The notes under the pieces were generated by a model, which was not told where the DNA came from, did not search any database, and worked only from the letters and a program-made list of their open reading frames with translations. Source: Pisolithus tinctorius (taxonomy: Eukaryota > Basidiomycota > Agaricomycetes > Boletales > Pisolithaceae). Taken from it: a DNA stretch of 64,000 bases. This document shows, one piece after another, positions 1-10,425 of this stretch. The stretch is taken from positions 62,001 to 126,000 of the forward strand of contig JANFAH010000007.1 in assembly GCA_024663395.1 (NCBI GenBank), written 5' to 3'. Position 1 is the first letter of the stretch; each line of letters opens with the position of its first letter. The position numbers and the translations under genes are program-made.

Positions 1-1
1 T

Positions 2-196
2 GTTCACCAAGATCGAAGCAAGGGCACGTTTCAGGTCTGGATCTGGTTAGGTGATAAATGGGCTGACGCTCAGATCAACGCTTGTCATCCAGTGTTGCCC
101 GGATATCATCTAAAGTTATTGGACAATGGAGACCCATCGTGGGTGACCAGGAAAACGATAATTACCGACCAAGGCAGGGCAAAAAGAAAACTTTAG
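2..196 (+). CDS. possible 3' end of a hypothetical gene (partial, left edge)
   Basis: The frame beginning at base 2 is open for 64 codons from the window edge to a TAG at 194-196. It encodes a tryptophan-containing tail with VWIWLGDKW near its start and a basic end (RAKRKL). I recognise no domain. A chance open frame of this length is not negligible, so this is a weak call based on composition and on the frame being open to the edge. It could equally be the tail of a transposon gene. Confidence 0.25.
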   Translation, partial: VHQDRSKGTFQVWIWLGDKWADAQINACHPVLPGYHLKLLDNGDPSWVTRKTIITDQGRAKRKL

Positions 197-257
197 TGCT
201 GAGCTATTGAGCCCTTACTTCCCACTCCTGCTGTAATTGTAACGAACGAGATTTTTT

Positions 258-2166
258 CTATACGACCTTAGTTCTAGGCAGATTTGGAGAAAACATGTGT
301 TGTATTGCTGTATTGAATTGTGACGAGTTAGACATCCAGACTCGGAACACGCCGAGGTGATCTGTGTGTCCTCTGGGCATCCATTCGTGTTCCCAAGGCG
401 CAGGACGCAGGATTGCGCTAGGTGGAAGAAGTAATGGCATCATGTTTGATGACTTCCTAGTACGCACTAGAGCAACAGAGACGTATACTGTCCCCCCGGC
501 CGTACTCTCGCCTCCACCCCACCCTTCCCATGGCCTGCAGACATCTCGACCATGCCCGGTCAAAATCTTCTCAGCGATATACCATTTTCGATATTCACCC
601 AACGTCAATGCTGGTGGGCCGCATTCGATGGCTCTGATACCACCCTCTATGCCCGGTTCAAGGTACTCGCCTTTGGGATCGTATTCACACTCTCCAAGTC
701 TGATCACTTACATGGCTTCTGCCTCGTCTTCGTCATCTCTGTCCCCAACCCATTTCTGGCAAATCGTCAAAATCGCCGAAAGCGCCACAGGTGCTCTCCC
801 TAGTCAGGTCTGTTCACGGGTCCATATCACTTTATCCATTGGGTCATCTCATCACTCTTTCCTAGGAAGATGTTTCTGCTGCCAAGCGACCCAGGCCTCC
901 TACCCCTCTACTTGGGCTGGACTCAAAGAGCCCTGAGAGCGGTGTTGATGAATGTGTGGCTGCGCATGTCGTCTTGCCTTTGCCACATCGTGCGTGAGTG
1001 CCGTACGATGCTCATGGGCCATCGATGTCCCAAATCGATAACAGAATGCACCCCCTGCGGCGAGTATGTGTTAGCAACATTAAGAGGAAATCCGAGGGGT
1101 GGCGAGAGCATCCACAAGGTAATTCGAGTGGTTGCAAGGGTATACTGGATGTATGGTGCGCGTTTCTGTTCGCGCGAGCTTTGCTGACGCTTCGTAGGGT
1201 TCGCTTTGATCTTTCCTCGTCGACGTCGAGTCCTGTAGGGGATACAGATGTGCACGATAAGGTCCGAAGGTGGTTCGGGCGGCACAGGTGAGTCGTTTGG
1301 CTGCATTCTGTCTTGCCTCGGACGTTCTGACATTGGGTGTCAGGTACCTTCGTTTTCTCTATTCCATGTGAGCGGATGGCGCTGCCGCCTGTAGCATTGC
1401 CACTACCACCACTGTGCCGCTCGCCATTGGCATCCTTTGGCCGAAACTCCACACCTGGTGAGTTCTTTCATATCTCGGCCATTTGAGTGCTGACCGTTCT
1501 TATCTTCAGCTTCGTCGACGCGCTCCCAGTGTCCCCACCATCCTCCCAGTGAGGGGTATCCCCTCCGTGCTCACCCAGGCTCCCAGTCCCATCAGATGGG
1601 ACTTTCCATGTGTGCTGACTGTTGCAGATCTCGTGTTGTGTCGCTTGCGCACGATCTCGCTCGCCCTCCTGCAGTGGCTTGAGCCACCTTTGCTTGTCAG
1701 TGAGTGTGCCCTGATTTGAAGGAGTCACTTGCGCTTCGCGAGGACATGGTAAGGTGATTTCTCCGTTGTCGAACGTTCGCCCTTGTGCTAACTTCTTTTC
1801 TGTGCTTGTAGTACCAAATACTTGGTCAGGATGTTGAGTGGACGAATTTGAGCATGTAACATGGGTGTATGGAGGGTCAGGTATGTTGGCGATCAGACCA
1901 CTGCACGTTTGGATGTGCTGATCGTTTCTGATAGGCATTTGAAGTGTAGTTTTGATGATGCGAACATCTTCTAGATTAGTAGAATTGATTTCGAGATCGA
2001 CAGTCTCGATGTTGGGTTCGGATAGAAGTAGATCGCCTTCTGTCGTGTCAACAATGGGTTGACCGCATGTGCCTATAGTGTTGGGCTTGTCTATATGGCC
2101 ATTTGATACTTCTGGGTTTGCATCTTCAGGCTCATCCATCTGGCCGCTGTCCACTTCGCACAGCAC
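258..2166 (-). CDS. hypothetical multi-exon gene
   Basis: Three successive minus-strand open segments can be read as exons: 2166-1468, about 1452-1012 and 707-258. The first begins MLCEVDSGQMDEPEDANPEV and is acidic and Asn/Thr/Glu-rich, with no recognisable domain. The last contains an ordered-looking stretch (GIEGGIRAIECGPPALTLGEY) with better residue mix than the antisense frames. Exon borders were not resolved, and a plus-strand frame at 364-936 overlaps the last segment. No family is assigned. It is adjacent to AT-rich repeats and LTR fragments, so it may be a decayed cargo gene rather than a host gene. Confidence 0.3.
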
Positions 2167-2277
2167 TACCTGGTGGGGTTGTTGCTAACACCTCTGTGTA
2201 GTGACACTGTACAACATTGCTGGCCCATTTGGAATGGGCCGTCGACTTATGTGGGAGCAAGATGTGTTGTCAGAAAT

Positions 2278-2503
2278 AACTCTTGTATATTTCACCTCTT
2301 ATGATATGAACATTATATGAGATGCAAATTATGATATTGTGGTATGAAGTACAGGAAAACATTATTTGAACAATATGACTGATTTGGTTTTAAAAAACTC
2401 CTGTATATTTCATAGCACATAATGCAAGCATTATCCAAGATGCCAATTCCAATATGTGGTGATGACATACAGGAAACATTATTTGAACAATATGACTAAT
2501 TGC
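2278..2503. repeat. two-copy AT-rich tandem repeat (~119-bp period)
   Basis: The block 2278-2385 recurs at 2396-2503. Both copies start CTxTGTATATTTCA and end with a shared stretch reading ACATTATTTGAACAATATG followed by ACTxATT. The sequence is far more AT-rich than its surroundings. The following bases up to about 2775 remain AT-rich and hold no gene I can support. Confidence 0.6.
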
Positions 2504-2777
2504 CATTCAAATATTGCAAGGCTAGTTTTCAAATAATGTTGCTCCCATAATTATGTAATTATATTAAACCAATAATGACACATATGCAAGAGATATTTTG
2601 ATTGAAAACTTTGATTCCATAAGCATATTGCACAACACAAGATGTGAACATTACACAGATTTGATTTAAGATATTTCTGTCATTATGTCAAACACATTAT
2701 TTTGAGGTTATTCAAACTAATGTTTACTATAATGTCATGAAATATGGTAAACATTATTGGAATTTGCACCTTGTGTA

Positions 2778-3643
2778 ATGCTCGACCCAAGAGGGAGGTT
2801 CTCTCTGGAGAAAGAAGTGTAGTAAAAAAGTAAAAAATGCAAACTAGAAAAAAGATACTTAGCTGTGCCTGTCTAATACTCTTGCCAGTCCTCCTGGCAC
2901 TTTGGGTACTCCCCAAAGTAATAAATCTAAGTTCGAAAACTCGCCGAAATGCAAGACTAAATCACCCTACTACTGAGGGCCTGTGACATGTACTTCTTCT
3001 TATGGTAAACTGAACTCACGCAAACACAGCACATGCGCTTAGTCAGCGATGCGGCTGCTCGCTGTAGGGAACGAGTTTGAGTTCCCTAGGAGAATCCGTC
3101 TTGGTCAGGAGTTTAGGGGTGGAAGGACTTGTTTTATTTCTTGCCTTTGTTTTTGTGTTTGTACCCCTGGACTTGGTGATGAGCAGCCGCGTCACTGACT
3201 AAGCATGTGTGCTGTGTTCGCGCAAGTTCAGTTTACCATAACAACAAGTACATGTCACAGGCCCTCAGTAGTAGGGTGATTTAGTCTCGCATTTCGGCGA
3301 GTTTTTGAGGTTAGATTTATTACTTTGGGGAGTACCCAAAGTGCCAGGAGGACTGGCAAGAGTATTAGACAGGCACAGCTAAGTATCTTTTTTCTAGTTC
3401 GCATTTTTTATGTTTTACTACACTTCTTTCTCCAGAGAGAACCTCCCTTTTGGGTCGAGCACTAAACTCGCCCATTACTGACTATTACCATTATAGATAC
3501 ATCTATTTTTACCTATTCCTACATCGCCACTAAGTCCAGTGGTACAATGCAAAAACAAAAAAGGAAATAAAACAAGGAAAACTCTCCACCCCTGAACTCA
3601 TGACCAAGACAGCTTCTCCTAGGGAACTCGAACTCGTTCCCTA
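2778..3643 (-). repeat. LTR of the minus-strand element, split by a nested LTR
   Basis: Bases 2778-3062 and about 3524-3643 match consecutive parts of the LTR at 9959-10425. Both contain the same landmarks in the same order: CTCGACCCAAGAGGGAGG, the run around GTACTCCCCAAAGTAATAAA, the GCGGCTGCTCG block, and the terminal TTCCCTACA. A second LTR in opposite orientation (3063-3523) sits exactly between the two pieces. The left end is truncated: similarity stops at 2778, without the TGTAGGAATAGG terminus seen in the intact LTR. Confidence 0.75.
3063..3523 (+). mobile_element. nested solo LTR with 4-bp target duplication
   Basis: This 461-bp block begins TGTAGGGAAC and ends CCTATTCCTACA. It is the same LTR family as 9959-10425 in opposite orientation. 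It is flanked by TCGC on both sides (3059-3062 and 3524-3527), and removing it with one TCGC makes the outer LTR continuous. TG...CA ends plus a short direct duplication are the standard signature of LTR-element integration. Because no internal region is present, it is a solo LTR left by LTR-LTR recombination. Confidence 0.8.
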
Positions 3644-3645
3644 CA

Positions 3646-3808
3646 GCGCGAACACAGCACACACGCTTAGTCAGCAACGCGGCTGCTCGTCACCAAGTCC
3701 AGGGGTACAAACACAAAAACAAAGGCAAGAAATAAAACAAGTCCTTCCACCCCTAAACTCCTGACCAAGACGGATTCTCCTAGGGAACTCAAACTCGTTC
3801 CCTACATC
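3646..3808 (-). repeat. third LTR fragment of the same family
   Basis: The sequence from GCGAACACAGCACAC to the terminal CGTTCCCTACA repeats the last ~160 bp of the LTR just after the split copy ends at 3643. It is in the same orientation as the 9959-10425 LTR, so it may be the surviving part of the left (3') LTR of the minus-strand element. The purine-rich tract expected next to a 3' LTR is not convincing. Confidence 0.65.
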
Positions 3809-5370
3809 CGAGGGGTGGTTTAGAATTCGACTGTCCTCAGTCGCTCTCCTCCTCGCACGAACATCCTCATCCTCACATCTGCTTCCCTCGACCTCACCAC
3901 ATATCCTCATGCCCTTCAAACACAACTCTTCACCCCTAACCTCCTCACTACTCGAACATGACCCCCTTCCTTCCCAAAACATGCTCCTGATCTCGCTGAA
4001 CAACCCTCTTCATCCTCAAAACCTTTCGCCCTCGAACACAACCCTTTCCACCTACAGAGCGCCACCTGGCCTCTTGAACACACACCCTGCCTCTCGAACA
4101 CTCCCCTCAAGGCCCAAACCTCGAACCAAAAGACAACGGAGATAATCTCCAGGCAAGCGAACAAGTGAGTAATAAATCAAGTGCAGAGCGAGTCAATGAC
4201 AGCTCTTTGAGGCACAGTCTTTGTGTGCAACAGTAACAGAGTGTAATGCAGCTCAGCAGCTGGTACAGCGGATGCTGGCCCTCTACGAGGCAGCTCGAAG
4301 ACGTATATATGTACCTAAAACAAATCTCGATCAGTCGTGTATTTACTATCCTTATACACATATGTGCTCTCGACTACTGCTTGTCCTTAAGACGATTTAG
4401 CACCAAGAAAAAAAACAATGGAACTCGAAACTATAAGTCGGGGTGAGTAGAACCACCCAAAGGTTAGCACGACTCGGTTGAATGACATCGCTTGAAGCAA
4501 AACTCATTTTAAAGAAAACTATATATCGACATGCTCACTGGGACCCTTGCCTCGTTCACTTGTCCCATTCCTATTTTCACAGCCTTGACTCCCTGTGCAT
4601 GTGCGCACTTGATTTCTCATACTTCGTCTGGTACTCCATCAGGTGGCCGAAGCTCTCGCACTAAGTGTCACCAAGCGACCTCGAGTCGCCCATCTTCGTT
4701 CGCCATTATCTCGACCCTAGATACAAAGTATTTTGGCGTAGTATACGTTTGAATCATAACAACAATATCACCTTAAGTCTGTACATTCTCGCATCTCCTT
4801 CGTCGATAGGTCTTCGACTCCGATGGGTGCAGGCACTAAGTTCACTCAATCTTAGTTGCTGGCCTTCGACCTCACAGTCAGGCGGACAAAGTCTTGATGC
4901 TAAGTACTGATGCACAGCTTCAAACTGTCCATCCCTGTTGATCCTTTTCGCCTTCACACTAAGGGCTCTGTACTTCGCAGTAGAATATCCTCGAATCAAA
5001 ACCGAAAAGGGCACCTTGGCATCTTCTTTTCCTTCAGATATCAGTGACTGCACTTCAACTTGGTCGAGTACCTTAGACCTGTAGATCTGTGAGTAGAACG
5101 TCATAAAAACAAAAGACAAGAATGAGCACTCGGGCTCAGTGCCTGAATCCACATCGCCTTGAATACACTGTGTGCAACTTCATTGTTCTGGCCAGCCTCA
5201 CCCCTCCTCAATCTTCGCATACTGCTTGCCATCTTGCCTACTCGAACTCGCTTTGTCTTCTTCTCTTCCAGACATCAGTAGCCACATGTCGATTCCTCCA
5301 CATGTCCTTTGCTCACAGTTTGTCATAGTCTCTTGTTCCGCGACCGCAATTCGCTGCAAACATCCATCTT
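3809..5370. other. LTR-element interior, no supported gene
   Basis: Only short overlapping frames occur here. 3810-4160 is rich in CCTC and CGAAC runs, with several antisense frames of equal length and no domain. 4140-5370 contains scattered sequences resembling the hairpin-repeat family further right (for example 5085-5150), but with weak similarity. I see no coding, RNA-gene or regulatory signal to annotate. Confidence 0.4.
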
Positions 5371-7860
5371 CCCTAGAATAATGAGGATGTAAATAGAATG
5401 TTCTAAGATCAAAATGAAAATCCAAGCTGTCAAGCCCAGTGCATGAATCCTCTATGTTGCTCCTCTGCTGAGAGCTCTCTGTTGCTTCAAACGACCATCG
5501 TTCGGTGATAACTCGAGTCCTTGTCGCTTTGCATAGTTGTTCAACAACATGTCGACCCATAAAACCACTTCTTCGTACTGCAGACATCTTGTAGCTCAAA
5601 GATTCCTCAACTGCTGGTAGTACTTTGTCTTTCCTAAAACGATGCGGCCGTAAGTAAAACGCTCTAAGGAGAAAGCTAAACTTCGGGCTGTCAAGCCCAC
5701 TTGGCAGGGCCTCAATACTCCTCGCATTGCACGCATCTCTTTGTGACTTCAAGACTTGCTGCTGTAGATCGAACCGTATTCGTCGCATTTGTCTTGTCAT
5801 ACTTTGTTCGTAGTTAGCTGTAGATTCTTCAATGCCTTGTAAATGCCTGTATTCCCTAAAACATCATAGCTGTAAGTAAAATGCCTGAAAGCGAAACATA
5901 AAACTTGGGCCCTCGGGCCCAACTGGTGTAGCCTCAATACTCCTCGCGCGTTGCGCCTCTTGCTCCGAATCTGAATTCCACTGTCGCACTGCCATCTGTA
6001 GCAGTTCTTGTGTACAAGTCCGCAGAGTCACTCTGAATGTTCTTCTTGTGACTCCTCTTGGTTTCGCTCGTCACTCCATAAGTTGCTGCATCCTCTCTCC
6101 CGATTCATTGTCTATTCTAGAAAAATGTACCTGTAAGTAAAAAGTTATGAAACAAAAATAAAAACTTGAGTCATTGGGCTCCATTTCCACATTCGTTGGA
6201 TGTTGTATCCTCGACAATCGCCATTGACATTCAAGCACAGATTCTTGAGTCTTGATCGCAGGGACGCTGGTTGCACTTCGTCGCAACTGTCTGCCGCCCC
6301 TAGAGTAGGATAGATGTAAGTAATATGTTCTAGAATCAAAACAAAACCCTGGGCTGTCAAGCCCAGTACCTGCGCTCATCGCACCTCGTTCCCAGTGAAT
6401 GGGTGTCCGGCCTTGCACAGCCACCGATCTGCTTCGAGCCTCGTTGTTGTTGTTGTCACTGTCACTGTAGTTGCTGTCGTTGTCATCGTTGTAACTGTCG
6501 CTGTCGCTAGATTTAAGCCTTCGGCTTGTCCTGACCATTTGCCCCACTTGTAGTAGTACCGCTGTATCGTGTTGCGTAGCTTCTCCTTGATGGTCCACTG
6601 TCCTTGGTAGACTGTCATAGATCCTTGAATCACCACTGCTTGGATGTCGTTCAAGCGTCGTCCCGCACATCTGCTTTTCCTAGAGTAGGATAGTTGTAAG
6701 TAAAACATCCTGAAATCGACATAAAACCTTGAGCCATAGGGCTCAGTATCTGCACTCAGCATAATCGTCGTCGTCGTTCCTTGTATCGAGATCGTTGTCC
6801 GTAGTAGATATCCAGCTCCTCTTTCCGCCCTAGAATAGCATAGATGTAAGTAAAACATTTCGAAATATGAACGAACCTGTGAGCCGTTGGGCTCTCCATC
6901 TGCATTCCTCATGCCCCAATTCTGTTGAGTGGCACATCCGATCTTGCTTGGCCATTGATCCGTGCTAAGTCTAGTCGTCATCGTTTCTCTTCTCGCTGTC
7001 GCCGTCGCTCGTTTGTAGTCCATCGTTGACCTTCTTTGTATCTCAATTGTCGCTGTTCATCGTAGATAGCCATTTTCCCTAGAATACTGATGATGTAAGT
7101 AAGGCATTTCGAAATCAAAACGAACCTTCGAGCTGTCGAGCCTAGTACCCACACTCGTCGTGCTCCATTTCCCTTGAATGGCTGTTCTAGCCTCGCTCGA
7201 TCTTTGGTCTGTACCAAGTCTTGTTGTTGTTGTTGTCTCTTGTATCACGATCGCCGTTTGTCGTAGATAGATACCTTCCCTAGAATGAAGCCAGTGTGAG
7301 TACAATGTCTCAAAGTCAAAACTAAAAGCCAAGTGGTCGAGCTCGTCCTGTGCGATCCCAATGGTTCCCTCATGTCATGCTTGCTCTCGTATCCTCGACG
7401 GTCGTTGTTGTAGATTGAACCATAGTCGTCGCACTTGTTTCGTGGTATGTCCGAGTGCCTTATGTTCATAGTCCCTCGTAGGTTCTCGCACCGTGGTCGC
7501 ACTTCGTCGTAAGTACCTTTCCGCCCTAGAATAAGGTAGTTGTAAGTAAAATGTTCCGAAATCTAAACAAACCGATGAGCCATTAGGCTCAGTATCTGCA
7601 CTCCTCGCGCCCCATTCCCATCGAATGGCACTTCCACTCTCACACGAGCGTCAGTCCATGCTCAGTGCAACCGTCTTCGTTGTTCCTTGTACTGTGATCA
7701 CTTGGACGTCGGCCGGTTTCCATCGCATGTACCAGCTTTCTCCTGCGTAGAATAGCTGTAAGTAAAACGTTTCAAAACTAAAACAAACCTGCGAGCCATT
7801 GGGCTCTCCATCTGCACTCTTCACAACCTGTTTCCATCAAACAGCACTTCCACTCTCATA
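5371..7860 (-). repeat. irregular tandem array with covarying hairpins (~11 units)
   Basis: A conserved block, CCCTAGAATA...TGTAAGTAAAA on the plus strand, starts near 5371, 5631, 5854, 6115, 6298, 6679, 6828, 7078, 7278, 7524 and 7745. In most units a short palindrome follows about 35-50 bp later. Examples are GGGCT-GTCA-AGCCC (5685 and 6351), TTGGGCC-CTCG-GGCCCAA (5905), TGAGCC-ATAG-GGCTCA (6730), GAGCC-GTTG-GGCTC (6881) and TGAGCC-ATTA-GGCTCA (7576). On the minus strand the block translates to a recurring FYLHxxYSR peptide, but the units change frame. Both the pairing and the minus-strand peptide are seen directly; function is unknown. Confidence 0.7.
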
Positions 7861-9060
7861 TGGCCATTGATCTGTGCTAAGTAGGGTCGTCGTCGTCGCT
7901 ATCGCACTATCTGCTGCCATTGTCACCCTTGTTGCCATCACCATCACTCGTAACTGTGGTATCTCGCGCATGGTACGTCGTTTGCCCCATTCTTCGTATC
8001 CTTTGATCACCGCGATCTTGCGTAGTCGGTCTATAACTCTAGAGTCATCAGTATGTAGTATTACTTGAGTACATGCAGCCACAACATGCAGAGTGGTCAT
8101 GTGACTCTGCTTAGTCAACATCGCAGGACTTTCTGCACAAGTCCTAATACCGAGTGCATGCATCGATTCACTCGACGAATCCTCGAATAAAACATTTATT
8201 GCTGATACTGTGCGGCCACGGAACATTTCAAGTGCGAGGTTGTCCACCCTCGCCATGTGCTTCAACATTTCGATTCGCAAAGCTTCTTCTGGTGGCTTCC
8301 TTCATATGACGAGCCTCGATGGCTCCTCGATCTTAATTCTTCTTGCAATAGCCTTTGACTTGATGTGATTCATGTGCCGCGGCACTCTGTGTGAGTCAAC
8401 GACCTCTTTGTATGCCAACCTATCTGTTTCGGGACTGCCTGTGAGTGTTTCGAGCCCTTCAACTCCAACTCCTGTGGGCTTCGGGTGTTCTTCGAGCCTT
8501 TTGGCTTCAAATTCAAGTGGAATCTTTGACCTGAATAGGTCGTTGGTTAACTGATGTGTATTTCTGCTGACTGCAGGAACTCCGAGGCCGCTCCTTTCAT
8601 TGCCTCGACCTCTTAGGTAGGACTCCTGTAGTGACACACCAGTAGCCATCAGAGAAGCTCGATACGAACAAAATGAAAAACCCCTTTGTGTGTTGTAATT
8701 CACCTCGAATTCGAACAGGACTTTCATTGTGAGTGGTTCCTCCACCAATGTTGGTTCAACTCGCTCAAGTTCTACTGCTTCCTGTAACTCAGTAGTCAGT
8801 ACTTGGTTTGTACTCAGAGAAAACTCTTCTGTCTCAAAACAGGTTGCTGCGGCTGCTTCGACGAGCCTGCCAGGGCTTTGGTCTTCACTCTTTGTCTTCT
8901 CGGATGAACTCGGTGGCTGCGTGTGACTTGTTGAAACTAACTTCGGTACTTTCTCGCACTCTATGTATCCTGTAGATCCCTGTATACTGGACATCAGCGA
9001 GTCATGTGTAGCTGTAGGCAGAAAACACTTTGTAGATAGATGTTGCTTGTCCGAACTCAA
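7837..9060 (-). CDS. degenerate LTR-element ORFs downstream of gag
   Basis: Two minus-strand frames, 9060-8302 (252 codons) and 8280-7837 (147 codons), follow the gag-like ORF. The first is rich in Ser, Thr and Glu, with LEFEAKRLEEHPKPTGVGVE in its C-terminal third. Neither shows a protease (DTG/DSG), reverse transcriptase or integrase signature. Their position after gag suggests the remains of a polyprotein or gag extension. The frames do not join without a shift, and function is not assigned. Confidence 0.35.
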
Positions 9061-9193
9061 TTCTGGGTCACTTCGTGGCTCATAGTAGTCTCCTGTGCTT
9101 GTTTGTGCTCACTCCGAGCAAAATCCTTTGTGTAGTAGTCGTGTTGCTGTGTATGTTACTTGCTGCACGGGCCATGGATCGTCTGATGTCATG

Positions 9194-9778
9194 TCACATT
9201 TTCTGAATGATTTCGCACCGGAATTCCTTGTTGAAGCCTTGTACATAGAGGTCTTCAAGCTTGTCAGCCTCGAGTTGCTTCGAAACCTGTAGAAACATTG
9301 CTAAATCTAGAAAATAGAGTCTGTAGTTCATCAGTTCTTCCTCTGTACGAATTTCTCTTCTTGCTTGGCTGTCAACGAGGCTGTAAAGGTCACTCCTCGA
9401 GTACTGTTGATCCATTTTCCAGGACCCAGGATACAAACACGCAATGGCCACCACAAATTCGGGCCAAATCAGCTGATCTTCGATGAATTCATACCATGAG
9501 TCCAAGGCTTCGCTGCTTGCATACCAGCAGACCCATTTCGCCCATTCTTGGTCATCGAAGCAATTCTCGCGCTTGCAAAGACTTCGAACCTCTTCGAAAT
9601 ACCTAAAAAGGTCAGACGTGCACCCTGAGAACCATGGTGCATCCCTCGAATGCCTCAGTGGCATTCCCTCGAGATCTCTCGGCGCATTCTCACAGCTTCT
9701 TCGCAGAAATTCGACTATTAATTTGCCTTCGGACTTGCTTCTCGGCTCGAGGGATCTTCGACTTAGATACTTGCTCAA
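9194..9778 (-). CDS. LTR retrotransposon gag-like protein
   Basis: This is a 194-residue ORF. Residues ~50-120 have the layout of fungal Gypsy gag (retrotrans_gag) domains: CTSDLFRYFEEVRSLCKR, then WAKWVCWYASSEALDSW, then a run ending in CLYPGSWKM. The C-terminal half is alpha-helical and charged. No CCHC knuckle follows in frame. It lies ~180 bp inside the right LTR, on the strand predicted by the LTR and primer-binding site, as expected for gag. It would form the virus-like particle core of the element. The upstream sequence to 9958 may contain the natural start. Confidence 0.65.
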   Translation of the reverse strand: MSKYLSRRSLEPRSKSEGKLIVEFLRRSCENAPRDLEGMPLRHSRDAPWFSGCTSDLFRYFEEVRSLCKRENCFDDQEWAKWVCWYASSEALDSWYEFIEDQLIWPEFVVAIACLYPGSWKMDQQYSRSDLYSLVDSQARREIRTEEELMNYRLYFLDLAMFLQVSKQLEADKLEDLYVQGFNKEFRCEIIQKM

Positions 9779-9939
9779 AATTTGCTACTTGAAAAATAGC
9801 TCTGAAAATTTTCCAAATTCCTGAGAGTAGACTGTAGCTAGAATCGAGATTCTGAACACTTAGCTTGTCCAACTCAACCCAGCAAAACTTCGTTTGGTGA
9901 TAAAACGGTGGCTTCTTTCCCCAAATTGGACAGAACCCC

Positions 9940-9956
9940 CCTTGTGGTGGGCTCCA
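9940..9956 (-). other. primer-binding site of the LTR element
   Basis: On the minus strand, two bases after the end of the right LTR, the sequence reads TGGAGCCCACCACAAGG. LTR elements prime reverse transcription with a tRNA whose 3' CCA pairs with a leading TGG, so this is the expected signal in the expected place. The tRNA species was not identified. Confidence 0.65.
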
Positions 9957-9958
9957 GA

Positions 9959-10425
9959 TGTAGGAATAGGTAAAATAGATATACCTATAATGGTAATAGT
10001 CAGTAATGATGGGCGAGTATAACTCTCGACCCAAGAGGGAGGTTCTCTCTGGAGAAAAAGAAGTGTAGTAAAAATGTAAAAAAATGCAAACTCCAATGGA
10101 AAACTTAACTCTGTCTGTCTGATAGCTCTTGCCAGTCCTCCTGGCCCTTTGGGTACTCCCCAAAGTAATAAATCTAACTTCGAAAACTCGCCGAATTGCA
10201 AGACTAAATCACCCTACTACTAAGGGCCTGTGACATGTACTTGTTGTTTTGGTAAACTGAACTCATGCGAACACAGCACACGCACTTAGTCAGCGATGCG
10301 GCTGCTCGTCACCAAGTCCAGGGGTACAAACACAAAAACAAAGGCAAGAAATAAAACAAGTCCTTCCACCCCTAAACTCCTGACCAAGACGGATTCTCCT
10401 AGGGAACTCGAACTTGTTCCCTACA
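9959..10425 (-). repeat. intact LTR, 467 bp (5' LTR of the minus-strand element)
   Basis: The plus strand reads TGTAGGAATAGG...GTTCCCTACA, giving TG...CA ends with an imperfect terminal inverted repeat. Sequence outside 10425 (TCGCTGGGAG...) matches the interior of the KDZ gene copy at 27755-27770, which fixes the right border of the insertion to the base or nearly so. The other LTR copies near 3 kb share its internal landmarks. Confidence 0.8.

Larger units (their letters stand above)
3646..10425 (-). mobile_element. LTR retroelement with gag-like gene, no recognisable pol
   Basis: Read on the minus strand, the order is 5' LTR (10425-9959), primer-binding site, gag-like ORF, degenerate ORFs, a long internal hairpin-repeat array and LTR remnants at the left. 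I looked for reverse transcriptase (YxDD box), RNase H and integrase motifs across 3809-9193 and found none, so it looks like a derivative mobilised in trans or a decayed autonomous copy. It interrupts the Zn2Cys6-like gene of the second KDZ copy at 10425/10426. Its interior keeps many CpG sites, unlike the KDZ sequence it lies in, suggesting later arrival or weaker methylation. Confidence 0.7.

Noticed and set aside
3671..4164. Several 80-110-codon ORFs on both strands
   Set aside because: They start inside LTR remnants, overlap each other on opposite strands and have low-complexity composition.
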